Below are positions 18,504 through 27,313 of a stretch of 64,000 nucleotides of DNA, piece by piece; positions within the stretch are counted from its first letter, which is position 1; every line of letters starts with the position of its first letter. Source of the DNA: Rhodobacterales bacterium RIFCSPHIGHO2_02_FULL_62_130 (GTDB lineage: Bacteria > Pseudomonadota > Alphaproteobacteria > Rhodobacterales > Rhodobacteraceae); contig MHZT01000003.1 of NCBI GenBank assembly GCA_001828855.1, forward strand, positions 205,955-269,954, given 5' to 3'. Under the pieces are notes generated by a model. The model made no database searches. It saw only the letters and a program-made list of their open reading frames with translations, and was not told where the DNA came from. A program made the position numbers and the translations under genes.

Positions 18504-19889
18504 TCAGCGCCCTGTCAGCCAGTTGCCAAACGCCGCGATGCGCGAGGGCGGAATATCCAGCCGCGCCTCACGGCGGTCGGCGATGTTCAGCAAGCCATAC
18601 ATGCCGTGAACCCCCAGCCAGCGCAGCGGTTCCGGCTCCCACGGGCGGACCTTGCGGTTGACCCAAGGCAGACCGGTCAGCCCCGTATCGCGGCCCAAGG
18701 CCAGATCGGCCAGCGTGCGGCCCGCAAGGTTTGACGTGGATACCCCCACACCCACATAGCCGCCCGCCCAGCCCAGACCCGTGGCGCGGTCAAGCCCCAC
18801 AGTGGCGCACCAGTCGCGTGGCACGCCCAGCACACCGCACCATGCATGATCGATGCGGTGGGGGATGGTGGCAGGGAAATGCCGGTGCAGGATCGCCGTC
18901 AGCCTGCGGATGGTTTCGCTGTCCGGCGTGCCTGCGGCATCCACCGCCGAGCCAAAGCGATACGGCACCCCGCGCGCGCCCACGGTGATGCGGCCCTCGC
19001 GGGTGCGCTGGCAATAGCAATAGGCGTTGTTGAAATCACCAAAGATCTCATGGCCTTGCCAGCCGATCTGCGCCCAGACGCTTTCGGGCAAAGGCTCGGT
19101 TGCGATCTGGGCCGAGTTCAGCGGCAACCAGTCGCGCTTGGTTCCCGGCAGGGTAGCGGTAAAGCCCTCGGTGCAGCGCAGGATGATCGGGGCGGTGACC
19201 GTGCCGCATTTGGTCGTAACGCGGCCCGCCGAAATCGCCGTCACTTCGGTGCTTTCCGCGATCTGCACGCCCAGCCGTTCCACCGCCATCGCCAGCCCGC
19301 GCACCAGTTTGGCCGGCTGCACCCGCGCGACATTCGACACCACCATGCCGCCGCGCACACCGGGAATGTTCACCCGTGCGCGCGCTGCCTCCGCGCCGAT
19401 CTGATACACGCGGGTCTCTTCGCCCCAGTGCTGACGATGCCGCACCTCGGCGGCCATCCGCACCTCTTGCGCGCGGTTGGTGGCGACCATCAGCTCATCC
19501 GTCCGCAGGATATCGGCCTCGATGCCCTCAAGGTCCGCCACCCGGATCACCTCGTCCACCGTGCCATTCATCGCCTGCACCATGTCGCGCACGGCGGATT
19601 CGGAACTGTCCTTGGCATAGCGGGCATGGTTCCACGCAAAGCTGCCCGACAGCCATCCGCCGTTCCGCCCCGAGGCTCCAAAACCGGCGAATTCCTTTTC
19701 GACCACCACCACCCGCAGCGCCGGATTGGCCTGTTTCAGATAATAGGCCGTCCAAAGCCCGGTATAGCCCGCCCCCACAATGCAGACATCCGCCACCGTA
19801 TCCCCCGCCAGCGGCGCGCGGCGGGCGGGCTTGCCGATATCGGCATACCAGAAAGAAATCTCGCCGATGGTTTTGGGGCTATGGGTCAT
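18504..19889 (-). CDS. FAD-dependent amine oxidoreductase (DAO family, PuuB-like)
   Basis: 461 residues from the ATG at 19889 (AAGGA eight bases upstream). FAD-binding motif VCIVGAGYTGLWTAYYLKQA is near residues 30-50, followed by the typical EKEFAGFGASGRNGGWLSG, where flavin contacts lie. The C-terminus has WAGGYVGVGVSTSNLAG. These belong to the D-amino-acid-oxidase superfamily, subgroup gamma-glutamylputrescine oxidase/sarcosine-oxidase-like. They oxidise secondary or primary amines and make H2O2. No polyamine genes flank it, so the substrate is open. It is divergent from the MFS gene at 20061. Confidence 0.85.
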   Translation of the reverse strand: MTHSPKTIGEISFWYADIGKPARRAPLAGDTVADVCIVGAGYTGLWTAYYLKQANPALRVVVVEKEFAGFGASGRNGGWLSGSFAWNHARYAKDSSESAVRDMVQAMNGTVDEVIRVADLEGIEADILRTDELMVATNRAQEVRMAAEVRHRQHWGEETRVYQIGAEAARARVNIPGVRGGMVVSNVARVQPAKLVRGLAMAVERLGVQIAESTEVTAISAGRVTTKCGTVTAPIILRCTEGFTATLPGTKRDWLPLNSAQIATEPLPESVWAQIGWQGHEIFGDFNNAYCYCQRTREGRITVGARGVPYRFGSAVDAAGTPDSETIRRLTAILHRHFPATIPHRIDHAWCGVLGVPRDWCATVGLDRATGLGWAGGYVGVGVSTSNLAGRTLADLALGRDTGLTGLPWVNRKVRPWEPEPLRWLGVHGMYGLLNIADRREARLDIPPSRIAAFGNWLTGR

Positions 19890-20060
19890 GCGGGCCATCC
19901 TTGTGTTCTGGCCAGAGGCTAACCGCGCCGCCCACCTGCGTCCGCCCCAAGCGCCCGCGAAATTGCCCAAAGGCGACACCTGATCCTGACAAAATGCGGC
20001 CTGCCGCTTTACGCGGTCACAAATTCCGGCAACATCTGCGCTATCCAGACCGGAGCCACC

Positions 20061-21281
20061 ATGCGCCTGCTGATTTCCTTTGCCGCCCTGTTCCTGTCGG
20101 TAATCCTGCTGCAACTGGGGGCGGGGGGCGTCGCGCCGCTGGATGCGCTTTCGGGGGCGGCCTTGGGCTTTTCGAAATCCGAGATCGGGCTGATCGGCTC
20201 GGCACATTTCTTCGGCTTTTTCATCGGCTGCTGGTGGGCGCCGCGCCTGATGGGCGAGGTCGGCCATTCCCGCGCCTTTGCCGCCTTTGTCGCCGCAGGC
20301 ACCATCGGGATTCTGGCGCATATGCTGGTGATCGATCCGATTGCATGGGGGATCATGCGGATGGCCTCGGGTCTATGCGTAGCCGGGGCTTACACCATCA
20401 TCGAGGCGTGGCTGCAATCGAAGGTCACCAACGAGACGCGGGGCCGCGCGATGGGGGTGTATCGCGTGGTCGACATCACCGGATCGCTGGCGGCCCAACT
20501 GGTGATCGGCGTGCTGACGCCGGGGTCGTATGTGTCCTATAACCTGCTGGCGCTGCTACTTTGTGCGGCGCTGTTCCCCTTGACGCTGACCAAGGCCGAG
20601 CCGCCCGAAACCCCCGAAGCGCCGCGCCTGCGTCCTGCGATGGCATGGCAGAAATCGCCCCTCGCGGCGGCGGGGGTGATTGTCTCGGGCGTGACGGGGG
20701 CGGCCTTCCGTATGGTCGGGCCGATGTATGGGCTGGAGTTGCGTCTGACTGCCAACGAGATAGGGATATTTCTGGCAGCCTACGTGCTGGGCGGAGCTTT
20801 GGCACAGGTGCCGGTGGGCTGGGCCGCCGACAAGTTCGACCGCCGCCATGTGCTGATGGGCTTGTCGCTGCTGGCGATTGCGACCTGTCTGGCCACGGTG
20901 GCGCTGTCGGGGCAGGGGGCTTGGGTGAATTATCTCTCTATCGCGGCCTTCGGCTTTTCCACCTTGCCGATCTATTCGGTGGCCACCGCCCACGCCCATG
21001 ATTACGCCACGCCGCTGGAACGGGTGGAACTTTCGGCCGCGCTGATGTTCCTTTACGCGGTGGGGGCGATTGCCAGCCCCTATGCGGCCTCGGTGCTGAT
21101 CGAGTATTTCGGGGCATCCGCGATGTTCGGCATGATCATTCTGGCGCATGTCGTGCTGATCGTCTTTGGCCTTGGCCGGATGCGGACCCGCCCCGCCCCC
21201 GAACAGCGCACCGCCTATCTGGACGAACCCCGCACCTCGTTCCTGATCGGCAAGCTGCTGGGGCGGTTCCGCGACCGCTGA
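20061..21281 (+). CDS. major facilitator superfamily transporter (YcaD-like)
   Basis: 406 residues with about twelve hydrophobic segments. The start is MRLLISFAALFLSVILLQLG. The first-half loop contains TNETRGRAMGVYR, and the loop between helices 8 and 9 GWAADKFDRRHVLMG is the MFS-specific motif. It resembles the YcaD family of small MFS proteins with undefined substrates. It is divergent from the FAD oxidase with about 170 bp between starts, so the two could share a substrate. The neighbouring metG is unrelated. Confidence 0.85.
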   Translation: MRLLISFAALFLSVILLQLGAGGVAPLDALSGAALGFSKSEIGLIGSAHFFGFFIGCWWAPRLMGEVGHSRAFAAFVAAGTIGILAHMLVIDPIAWGIMRMASGLCVAGAYTIIEAWLQSKVTNETRGRAMGVYRVVDITGSLAAQLVIGVLTPGSYVSYNLLALLLCAALFPLTLTKAEPPETPEAPRLRPAMAWQKSPLAAAGVIVSGVTGAAFRMVGPMYGLELRLTANEIGIFLAAYVLGGALAQVPVGWAADKFDRRHVLMGLSLLAIATCLATVALSGQGAWVNYLSIAAFGFSTLPIYSVATAHAHDYATPLERVELSAALMFLYAVGAIASPYAASVLIEYFGASAMFGMIILAHVVLIVFGLGRMRTRPAPEQRTAYLDEPRTSFLIGKLLGRFRDR

Positions 21282-21371
21282 CGGATTTGATCTGTCGCGG
21301 GGGCCGCCCGGTCTGGCCCTTGGGCTTTGCATGGGTTAAACGGGGCGCGAACTGGCATAAAGGGCGCTGAC

Positions 21372-23090
21372 ATGGCACGGATTCTGATTACCTCCGCCAT
21401 CCCCTACATCAACGGGATCAAGCATCTGGGCAACCTTGTGGGCAGCCAACTGCCCGCCGATCTGTTCGCGCGCTATATGCGGGGCCGCGGGCATGAGGTG
21501 ATGTTCATCTGCGCCACCGACGAACACGGCACCCCCGCCGAACTTGCCGCCGCCAAGGCGGGCAAGCCCGTGGCCGAATACTGCGCCGAAATGCACGACG
21601 TGCAGGCCGAAATCGCGCGCGGCTTCCGGCTGTCGTTCGACCATTTCGGGCGCTCCTCCAGCCAGCGCAACCACACCCTGACCCAGCATTTCGCAGGCGC
21701 GCTGGACAAGGCCGGCCTGATCGCCGAAGTCTCGGAAAAACAGGTGTTCTCCATCGACGACAACCGCTTTCTGCCCGACCGCTACATCACCGGCACCTGC
21801 CCGAACTGCGGCAACACCTCGGCCCGTGGCGACCAGTGCGAGGAATGCACCAAGCAGCTTGACCCGACCGACCTGATCAACCCGCGCTCGTCCATCTCCG
21901 GTTCCACCAATCTGGAAGTGCGCGAAACCAAGCATCTTTACCTGCGCCAGCGCAGCCTTCGTGACAAGCTGGAGGCGTGGATCGACTCCAAAAAAGACTG
22001 GCCGATCCTGACGACATCGATCGCCAAGAAATGGCTGAACGATGGCGACGGCCTGCAAGACCGTGGCATCACCCGCGACCTGCACTGGGGCATCCCCGTG
22101 AAAAAGGGCGATCAGCCTTGGCCGGGGATGGAGGGCAAGGTCTTCTACGTCTGGTTCGATGCCCCCATCGAATATATCGCAGGCACCGCCGAATGGGCCG
22201 ATGCCAATGGTCTGGGCGATGAGGCGTGGCAACGCTGGTGGCGCACCGACAAGGGCGCTTCGGACGTGACCTATTACCAGTTCATGGGCAAGGACAACGT
22301 GCCGTTCCACACCCTGTCTTTCCCCGCCACCATTCTGGGATCAGCCGAGCCGTGGAAGCTGGTCGATTACCTGAAATCCTTCAACTACCTGAACTATGAC
22401 GGCGGCCAGTTCAGCACGTCCCAAGGACGCGGCGTGTTCATGGATCAGGCGCTGTCGATCCTGCCCGCCGATTACTGGCGCTGGTGGCTTCTGTCGCATG
22501 CCCCCGAATCCGCCGATAGCGAATTCACATGGGAGAATTTTCAGGCCTCGGTGAACAAGGATCTGGCCGATGTGCTGGGCAACCTTGTGTCCCGCGTCAC
22601 CAAATTCGCCACCGCGAAATTCGGCAACACCGTTCCGGCCGAGGGCGAGTTCGGTCCGCAGGAAACCGCGCTGATCGCCGATCTAGGCGCGCGCATCAAG
22701 GACTACGCCGCGCTGATGGAGGCGATGGAGGTCCGCAAGGCCGCCGCCGAGTTGCGCGCGATCTGGGTGATCGGCAACGAATACCTGCAATCAGCCGCCC
22801 CGTGGACCGTCGTGAAAACCGACCCCGAGCGCGCGCAGGCGATGGTGCGGCTGGCGCTGAACCTGATCCGCATCTACGCGATCCTGTCGCGCCCCTTCAT
22901 CCCCGACGCCGCCGCGACGATGATGGCGGCGATGGGATCGGATGACTGGACATGGCCCGAGGACATCTCGGCTGCGATGCGCGCCCTGCCCGCAGGCCAG
23001 CCCTTCGCCGTGCCGGAAAACCTGTTCCGCAAGATCACCGACGAAGAACGCGCCGACTGGCAAACCCGCTTCGCAGGCGTTCGCACCTGA
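21372..23090 (+). CDS. metG: methionyl-tRNA synthetase
   Basis: 572 residues from the ATG at 21372. Class I synthetase charging tRNA-Met. It starts [20 protein letters not shown], which includes the HIGH-type signature KHLG at residues 17-20. A zinc knuckle CPNC...CEEC lies around residues 143-160. The KMSKS loop is replaced by FSTSQ around residue 347, as in archaeal/alphaproteobacterial-type MetG lacking the first lysine. The C-terminal dimerisation domain is absent, as in short MetG forms. It is essential and single-copy in most genomes, so the surrounding accessory genes did not disrupt it. Confidence 0.95.
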   Translation: MARILITSAIPYINGIKHLGNLVGSQLPADLFARYMRGRGHEVMFICATDEHGTPAELAAAKAGKPVAEYCAEMHDVQAEIARGFRLSFDHFGRSSSQRNHTLTQHFAGALDKAGLIAEVSEKQVFSIDDNRFLPDRYITGTCPNCGNTSARGDQCEECTKQLDPTDLINPRSSISGSTNLEVRETKHLYLRQRSLRDKLEAWIDSKKDWPILTTSIAKKWLNDGDGLQDRGITRDLHWGIPVKKGDQPWPGMEGKVFYVWFDAPIEYIAGTAEWADANGLGDEAWQRWWRTDKGASDVTYYQFMGKDNVPFHTLSFPATILGSAEPWKLVDYLKSFNYLNYDGGQFSTSQGRGVFMDQALSILPADYWRWWLLSHAPESADSEFTWENFQASVNKDLADVLGNLVSRVTKFATAKFGNTVPAEGEFGPQETALIADLGARIKDYAALMEAMEVRKAAAELRAIWVIGNEYLQSAAPWTVVKTDPERAQAMVRLALNLIRIYAILSRPFIPDAAATMMAAMGSDDWTWPEDISAAMRALPAGQPFAVPENLFRKITDEERADWQTRFAGVRT

Positions 23091-23137
23091 TGCAAATCGA
23101 TGCGGTTTCGGCTATGCTTCCCGAACAGGGGGACCAT

Positions 23138-24145
23138 ATGTCGGATGAGCAGAAATATGTGGCCAAAGGCTCGGCCCATGTGAAAGTCCCGGTGGGGGTG
23201 CAGCCCCTGTCTGTGACCTTCGTTTTGCTGCCGAAATTCACCATGCTGGCGTTTTCTTCCGCGATTGAACCCCTGCGGATGGCGAACCAGTTGACGCAGC
23301 AGGTGCTGTTCCGCTGGCAAGTGCTGTCGGATGACGGCCTGCCGGTGGCCTGCTCGAACGGCGTGCCGGTTGTGGTCGATGGCAAATGGTCCGACGCCAA
23401 ACCCGAAGGGCTGATCCTTGTGGTCTCGGGGGTGGAGCCGGAAGGCAAGGCCTCGGTGGCGCTGGGCGATTGGCTTCGCAGCCTGTGGCGGCGCGGGCGT
23501 ATTGTGGGCGGGCTTTGCACAGGGGCCTATGCGCTGGCGCAGGCGGGTATCCTCAAGGGCCGCCGTTTTACCATGCATTGGGACAATATCGACGCCTTCG
23601 CCGAAAACCACCCCGACCTGCAGCCCGCGCGGCAGGTGTTCTGCATCGATGACCGCGTGATGAGCTGTGCCGGCGGCGTCGCCGCCGCCGATCTGATGCT
23701 GAAACTGATCAATGACCGCTTTGGCCCTGCCTTGGGCCAAGAGGTGATGAACATGTGCCTGCTGACCCGCCGCCGCGACGAGGCAGACCACCAGACCACC
23801 TCGCTTGCCGCCCGCCTTGGCACGCGGCATGACAAGCTGCTGCAGGCCGCCGCCTATCTCGAGGCGCATATCGAGGAAGACTTCGATCTTGACGCCTGCG
23901 CCGCCCACCTGTCGCTGTCGCGCCGCCAGATCGAACGGCTGTTCTCGCGCTATCTGAACGTGACACCCGTGCGCTACATGAACGACCTGCGCCTTGCCCG
24001 TGGCCGCGCCCTGCTGGCCGAGACGGACATGAAAGTGACCGAGGTGGCGATTGCCTGCGGTTACGCCAGCGCCTCGCATTTCTCGAAAAGCTTCCGCAAG
24101 AAATACGGCGTCTCGCCCTACCGCTTCTCGCATTTCGGCGCCTGA
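23138..24145 (+). CDS. GlxA-family transcriptional regulator (DJ-1/PfpI + AraC)
   Basis: 335 residues from the ATG at 23138 (AGGGGGA five bases upstream), preferred to in-frame ATGs at 23090 and 23114. The N-terminal half is a DJ-1/PfpI-like domain (SVTFVLLPKFTMLAFSSAIE), with GGLCTGAYALAQAG in the nucleophile-elbow position. The C-terminal AraC-type double helix-turn-helix is near residues 235-330 (HLSLSRRQIERLFSRYL; EVAIACGYASASHFSKSFRK). Relatives control glycine-betaine, carnitine or arginine catabolism. No target is evident here. It lies eight codons downstream of metG but is probably independent. Confidence 0.88.
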   Translation: MSDEQKYVAKGSAHVKVPVGVQPLSVTFVLLPKFTMLAFSSAIEPLRMANQLTQQVLFRWQVLSDDGLPVACSNGVPVVVDGKWSDAKPEGLILVVSGVEPEGKASVALGDWLRSLWRRGRIVGGLCTGAYALAQAGILKGRRFTMHWDNIDAFAENHPDLQPARQVFCIDDRVMSCAGGVAAADLMLKLINDRFGPALGQEVMNMCLLTRRRDEADHQTTSLAARLGTRHDKLLQAAAYLEAHIEEDFDLDACAAHLSLSRRQIERLFSRYLNVTPVRYMNDLRLARGRALLAETDMKVTEVAIACGYASASHFSKSFRKKYGVSPYRFSHFGA

Positions 24146-24204
24146 TCCCTGCAACAACGGTGATCCAGCGGCGCGCGTTCCGCGCATTATCATAGGTCGC
24201 CTAC

Positions 24205-24220
24205 GCGGCCCAAGGGCCGC
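24205..24220 (+). terminator. hairpin after the GlxA regulator
   Basis: GCGGCCC at 24205-24211 and GGGCCGC at 24214-24220 form a seven-pair stem with a two-base gap, followed by TTGTCTCCGTTT. A second GC hairpin (GAGGGGGC at 24320-24327 with 24330-24337) followed by CCTTCTTCTT lies nearer hisD. Either could end transcription before hisD. The rest of the 255-bp gap holds only a repeat A copy. Confidence 0.45.
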
Positions 24221-24241
24221 TTGTCTCCGTTTGGCTCCGCC

Positions 24242-24265
24242 GGGAGTATTTATGCCAAGATGAAA
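24242..24265. repeat. dispersed repeat A copy
   Basis: GGGAGTATTTATGCCAAGAT plus GAAA: repeat A in the same orientation as the copy at 18473, with one or two substitutions. It sits between the GlxA regulator and hisD, at the right border of the block that separates DUF2948 from hisD. Confidence 0.6.
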
Positions 24266-24400
24266 CCCCGTTCCTCATCCTCTTCGCAAAAATATCCCGG
24301 GGGTGAGCGCGGCACGCGCGAGGGGGCTGGCCCCCTCCCTTCTTCTTGCAGGCACCGGATGCAGCCGCTAAGGACTGGGCGCATAACCGGAGGCCCGATC

Positions 24401-25726
24401 ATGCCCGTTTTCCTGTCCACCCAAGATGCCGATTTCGAACCCCGTTTCGCAGCACTTCTGGGGATGAAGCGCGAAGAGGCGGAAGATGTCGATCAGGCCG
24501 TTGCCGCCATCATCGCGCAGGTGCGTGCCGAAGGTGACACTGCGCTGATTGCCCTTACCTCCCGTTTTGATCGCCTTGATCTTACACCTGCAACGCTCGC
24601 CTTCTCGGCAGCCGAGATCGAGGCGGAATGTGCCAAGGTCTCGCCCGAAGATCGCGCGGCACTGGAACTGGCGGCGGCGCGCATCCGCACCTATCACGCG
24701 CGCCAGATGCCGGAAGACGCGATGTGGGAAGACGCCGCCGGTGCGCGTCTGGGCTGGCGCTGGACGCCTGTTTCGGCGGCGGGGTTGTATGTGCCGGGGG
24801 GAACGGCGTCTTACCCGTCCTCGGTGCTGATGAACGCGATTCCGGCCAAGGTGGCAGGGGTGCAGCGGCTGGTGATCGCTTGCCCGACCCCCGGCGGCGT
24901 GGTCAATCCGCTGGTGCTGCTGGCGGCGCGGATTGCGGGTGTGGATGTGATCTACCGTGTCGGCGGCGCGCAGGCGGTGGCGGCTTTGGCCTATGGCACC
25001 GAAACCATCGCACCCGTTGATAAAATCACCGGTCCCGGCAACGCCTATGTCGCCGCCGCCAAGCGCCGCGTCTTTGGCCGCGTGGGCATCGACATGATCG
25101 CAGGCCCTTCCGAGATTCTGGTGATCGCCGACCGCGACAATGATCCCGACTGGATCGCGCTGGATCTGCTGTCACAGGCCGAACATGATGCCTCGGCCCA
25201 GTCCATCCTGATTACCGACGATGCCGCCTTTGGCGCGGCAGTGACGGCTGCGGTGGAAAAGCGGCTGGAAACGCTTGAACGCCGCGAAATTGCAGGCGCA
25301 AGCTGGCGCGACAATGGCGCGGTGATCGTGGTGCGCGATCTGGCCGAGGCGGCGGGGCTGTCGAACCGCGTCGCCCCCGAGCATCTGGAACTTTGTGTCG
25401 CCGACCCCGACGCGCTCTCGCACCAAATCACCCATGCCGGCGCAATCTTCCTTGGGGCATGGACTCCGGAAGCCATCGGCGATTACGTTGGTGGGCCGAA
25501 CCATGTGCTGCCCACCGCACGCTCGGCGCGGTTTTCTTCGGGATTGAGTGTCATGGACTTCCTCAAACGCACCACTTTGGCCAAGATGACGCCCGCCGCC
25601 CTTGCCGCCATCGGCCCTGCGGCGGAACGGCTGGCGATCTCGGAAAGCCTTCAGGCGCACGGGCTTTCCGTGCGTGCGCGGCTTGACCGTCTGAACAGCG
25701 AAAGTTTGACCGGAGGGGCCGAATGA
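24401..25726 (+). CDS. hisD: histidinol dehydrogenase
   Basis: 441 residues from the ATG at 24401 with GGAGG upstream. Zinc enzyme oxidising L-histidinol to L-histidine in two NAD+-dependent steps. Family motifs: GLYVPGGTASYPSSVLMNA, VDKITGPGNAYVAAAKR, IAGPSEILVIAD, and the zinc-site region LLSQAEHDASAQS. The stop overlaps the next start by four bases (ATGA). Other his genes are not adjacent. In related genomes this gene normally follows DUF2948 directly. Confidence 0.96.
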   Translation: MPVFLSTQDADFEPRFAALLGMKREEAEDVDQAVAAIIAQVRAEGDTALIALTSRFDRLDLTPATLAFSAAEIEAECAKVSPEDRAALELAAARIRTYHARQMPEDAMWEDAAGARLGWRWTPVSAAGLYVPGGTASYPSSVLMNAIPAKVAGVQRLVIACPTPGGVVNPLVLLAARIAGVDVIYRVGGAQAVAALAYGTETIAPVDKITGPGNAYVAAAKRRVFGRVGIDMIAGPSEILVIADRDNDPDWIALDLLSQAEHDASAQSILITDDAAFGAAVTAAVEKRLETLERREIAGASWRDNGAVIVVRDLAEAAGLSNRVAPEHLELCVADPDALSHQITHAGAIFLGAWTPEAIGDYVGGPNHVLPTARSARFSSGLSVMDFLKRTTLAKMTPAALAAIGPAAERLAISESLQAHGLSVRARLDRLNSESLTGGAE

Positions 25727-26202
25727 GCAACCGCATCTGCGCCATCGACATTGACGAGCGCGGCCTTGCCCGCCCGACGCCCGAGATCGAACAGGAACGC
25801 AAAGTCGCCATCTTCGATCTGCTGGAAGAAAACTCCTTCGGCCTGCCCACGCGCGAAGACCGCCCGACGCCACAAGGCCCGTATCGCCTTGGCCTTGCCA
25901 TCCGCGAGGGCCGTCTGGTCTTCGACATCGCCACCGAAGACACGCAGAAGGTGGGCGAGTTCCACCTGTCGCTTGGCCCGTTCCGGCAGGTGGTCAAAGA
26001 CTACTTCCAGATCTGCGAAAGCTATTTCGAGGCCGTCAAACGCCTGCCGCCCTCCCAGATCGAGGCCATCGACATGGCGCGGCGCGGCATCCACAACGAA
26101 GGCGCCCGCGTGCTGCAGGAACGGCTTGAAGGCAAGGCCGCTGTCGATATCGACACCGCGCGCCGCCTGTTCACCCTGATTTGCGTCCTGCATTGGGGTT
26201 AA
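25723..26202 (+). CDS. UPF0262 family protein
   Basis: 159 residues, starting MSNRICAIDIDERGLARPTP and ending TARRLFTLICVLHWG, both typical of UPF0262. The family is confined mainly to alphaproteobacteria and its function is unknown. It is translationally coupled to hisD and followed two bases later by the phosphatase. The ending with a conserved CVLHWG tail is intact, so the gene is probably functional. Confidence 0.88.
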   Translation: MSNRICAIDIDERGLARPTPEIEQERKVAIFDLLEENSFGLPTREDRPTPQGPYRLGLAIREGRLVFDIATEDTQKVGEFHLSLGPFRQVVKDYFQICESYFEAVKRLPPSQIEAIDMARRGIHNEGARVLQERLEGKAAVDIDTARRLFTLICVLHWG

Positions 26203-26204
26203 CC

Positions 26205-26675
26205 GTGGCCGTTTTTCCGCAGTCTGTGCTGTTTTGCTGCGATCATAACGCCATCCGGTCGCCCATGGCCGAAGGCCTGATGAAAAAGCTCTACGGCCAG
26301 CGGGCCTATGTCCAGTCGGCGGGCGTGAAGAATGATATGGAGGTGGACGGCTTTTCCATCGCCGTCTGTCAGGAAATCGGCATCGAGATCGCCCGCCACC
26401 GCGCGCGCTCCTTTGACGAGATGCAGGAATGGGGCGACGATCTGGGCCAGTTCGACCTGATCATCGCCCTGTCCCCCGCCAGCCAGCGCATGGCACTGGA
26501 ACTGACGCGGCTTTACCACCTCGAGGTCGAATACTGGCCGATCCTTGATCCCTCGGGTCTTGGTGAAACGCGCGAGGCCAAACTCGCTGCCTATCGTCAG
26601 GCGCGCAACCAGATCCGCGACCGCATGATCGCCCGCTTCGGCCCGCCCAGCGAAAGCGAAGACGCGAAAAGCTGA
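26205..26675 (+). CDS. low-molecular-weight phosphotyrosine phosphatase family protein
   Basis: 156 residues from a GTG at 26205, two bases after the UPF0262 stop. The phosphate-binding loop CX5R is CDHNAIRSP near residues 11-17, preceded by SVLFC, and a general-acid aspartate lies in the C-terminal ILDPSG. The family hydrolyses phosphotyrosine or reduces arsenate. The position after hisD-UPF0262 is conserved in Rhodobacteraceae. The physiological substrate is unknown. It is normally followed by infA, but here a repeat block and four genes intervene. Confidence 0.85.
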   Translation: MAVFPQSVLFCCDHNAIRSPMAEGLMKKLYGQRAYVQSAGVKNDMEVDGFSIAVCQEIGIEIARHRARSFDEMQEWGDDLGQFDLIIALSPASQRMALELTRLYHLEVEYWPILDPSGLGETREAKLAAYRQARNQIRDRMIARFGPPSESEDAKS

Positions 26676-26700
26676 GCAACTCTGTGATGCCTCTGCCAAA

Positions 26701-26859
26701 GGTGCGTGGAGACCACGCACCCTACCCTTCGGATTTCATCTTGGCCCAAATACTCCCGCCGGAGGCACCTGCCGCATATGCAGGATGCCTCCGGCGGGAG
26801 TATTTGGCCAAGGTGAAGCCGTGCAGGAAACGGGGTAGGGTGCGTGCTTGTCACGCACC
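26701..26859. repeat. composite nested inverted repeat (B-A-A'-B')
   Basis: Outer element B: hairpin GGTGCGTG/CACGCACC at 26701-26721 followed by CTACCC. Its mirror copy, GGTAGG then GGTGCGTG/CACGCACC, ends at 26859. Inner element A: TTTCATCTTGGCCCAAATAC and following bases (26734-26765), with its inverted copy at 26786-26818. The whole is an imperfect palindrome of about 159 bp. The right-hand B overlaps the last codons and stop of the HxlR gene (26851). It could be a small non-autonomous mobile element. No coding frame is inside. Confidence 0.65.
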
Positions 26860-27210
26860 TTGCGCGGCAAGGATCTCGGGCAGCTTGGCTTCGATCCAGC
26901 CGGTAAGATCGGCGACGCGCTGTGCGGCCTCAGCCCCCAGTGGCGTCAGGGAGTAGTCGACATGGGGCGGGACGACCTGATGCGCCACCCGCAGGACCAG
27001 CCCGTCGCCTTCCAGCACTTGCAGGGTCTGGGCCAGCATCCGTTCCGACACCCCGCCCACCCGCCGCCGCAACGCCGAGAAACGCTGCGTGCCATCCTGC
27101 AGCGCCAGCAGAACCAGCACGCCCCATTGGCTGGTCAGATGTTTCAACACCTGCCGCGACGGACATTCGGCGGCCAGCACATTGGGCGGAAATTGCATCC
27201 CTGCGTTCAT
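26851..27210 (-). CDS. HxlR-family transcriptional regulator
   Basis: 119 residues from the ATG at 27210 (AAAGG seven bases upstream), preferred to an in-frame ATG at 27270. Winged helix with the HxlR signature: CPSRQVLKHLTSQWGVLVLL, then GVSERMLAQTLQVLEGDGLV. It is divergent from the quinone-reductase-like gene at 27314, the ytfH-ytfG type arrangement, and probably represses it in response to quinone or electrophile stress. The stop and last residues (AAQGA) are encoded within a palindromic repeat. Confidence 0.87.
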   Translation of the reverse strand: MNAGMQFPPNVLAAECPSRQVLKHLTSQWGVLVLLALQDGTQRFSALRRRVGGVSERMLAQTLQVLEGDGLVLRVAHQVVPPHVDYSLTPLGAEAAQRVADLTGWIEAKLPEILAAQGA

Positions 27211-27313
27211 CGTCAGGCCTTTGTGCGAAAATGCGGTATACTTACTAAAATGTATGTTCTTCCTTTTCATAAGTAAAGGCGTATCTCTGCGCCATCAGCA
27301 ACAGGAGATCCCC

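Noticed and set aside
26701..26859. Palindromic repeats as a CRISPR array
   Set aside because: Only mirror-image copies, with no regular spacers or direct repeats and no cas genes.
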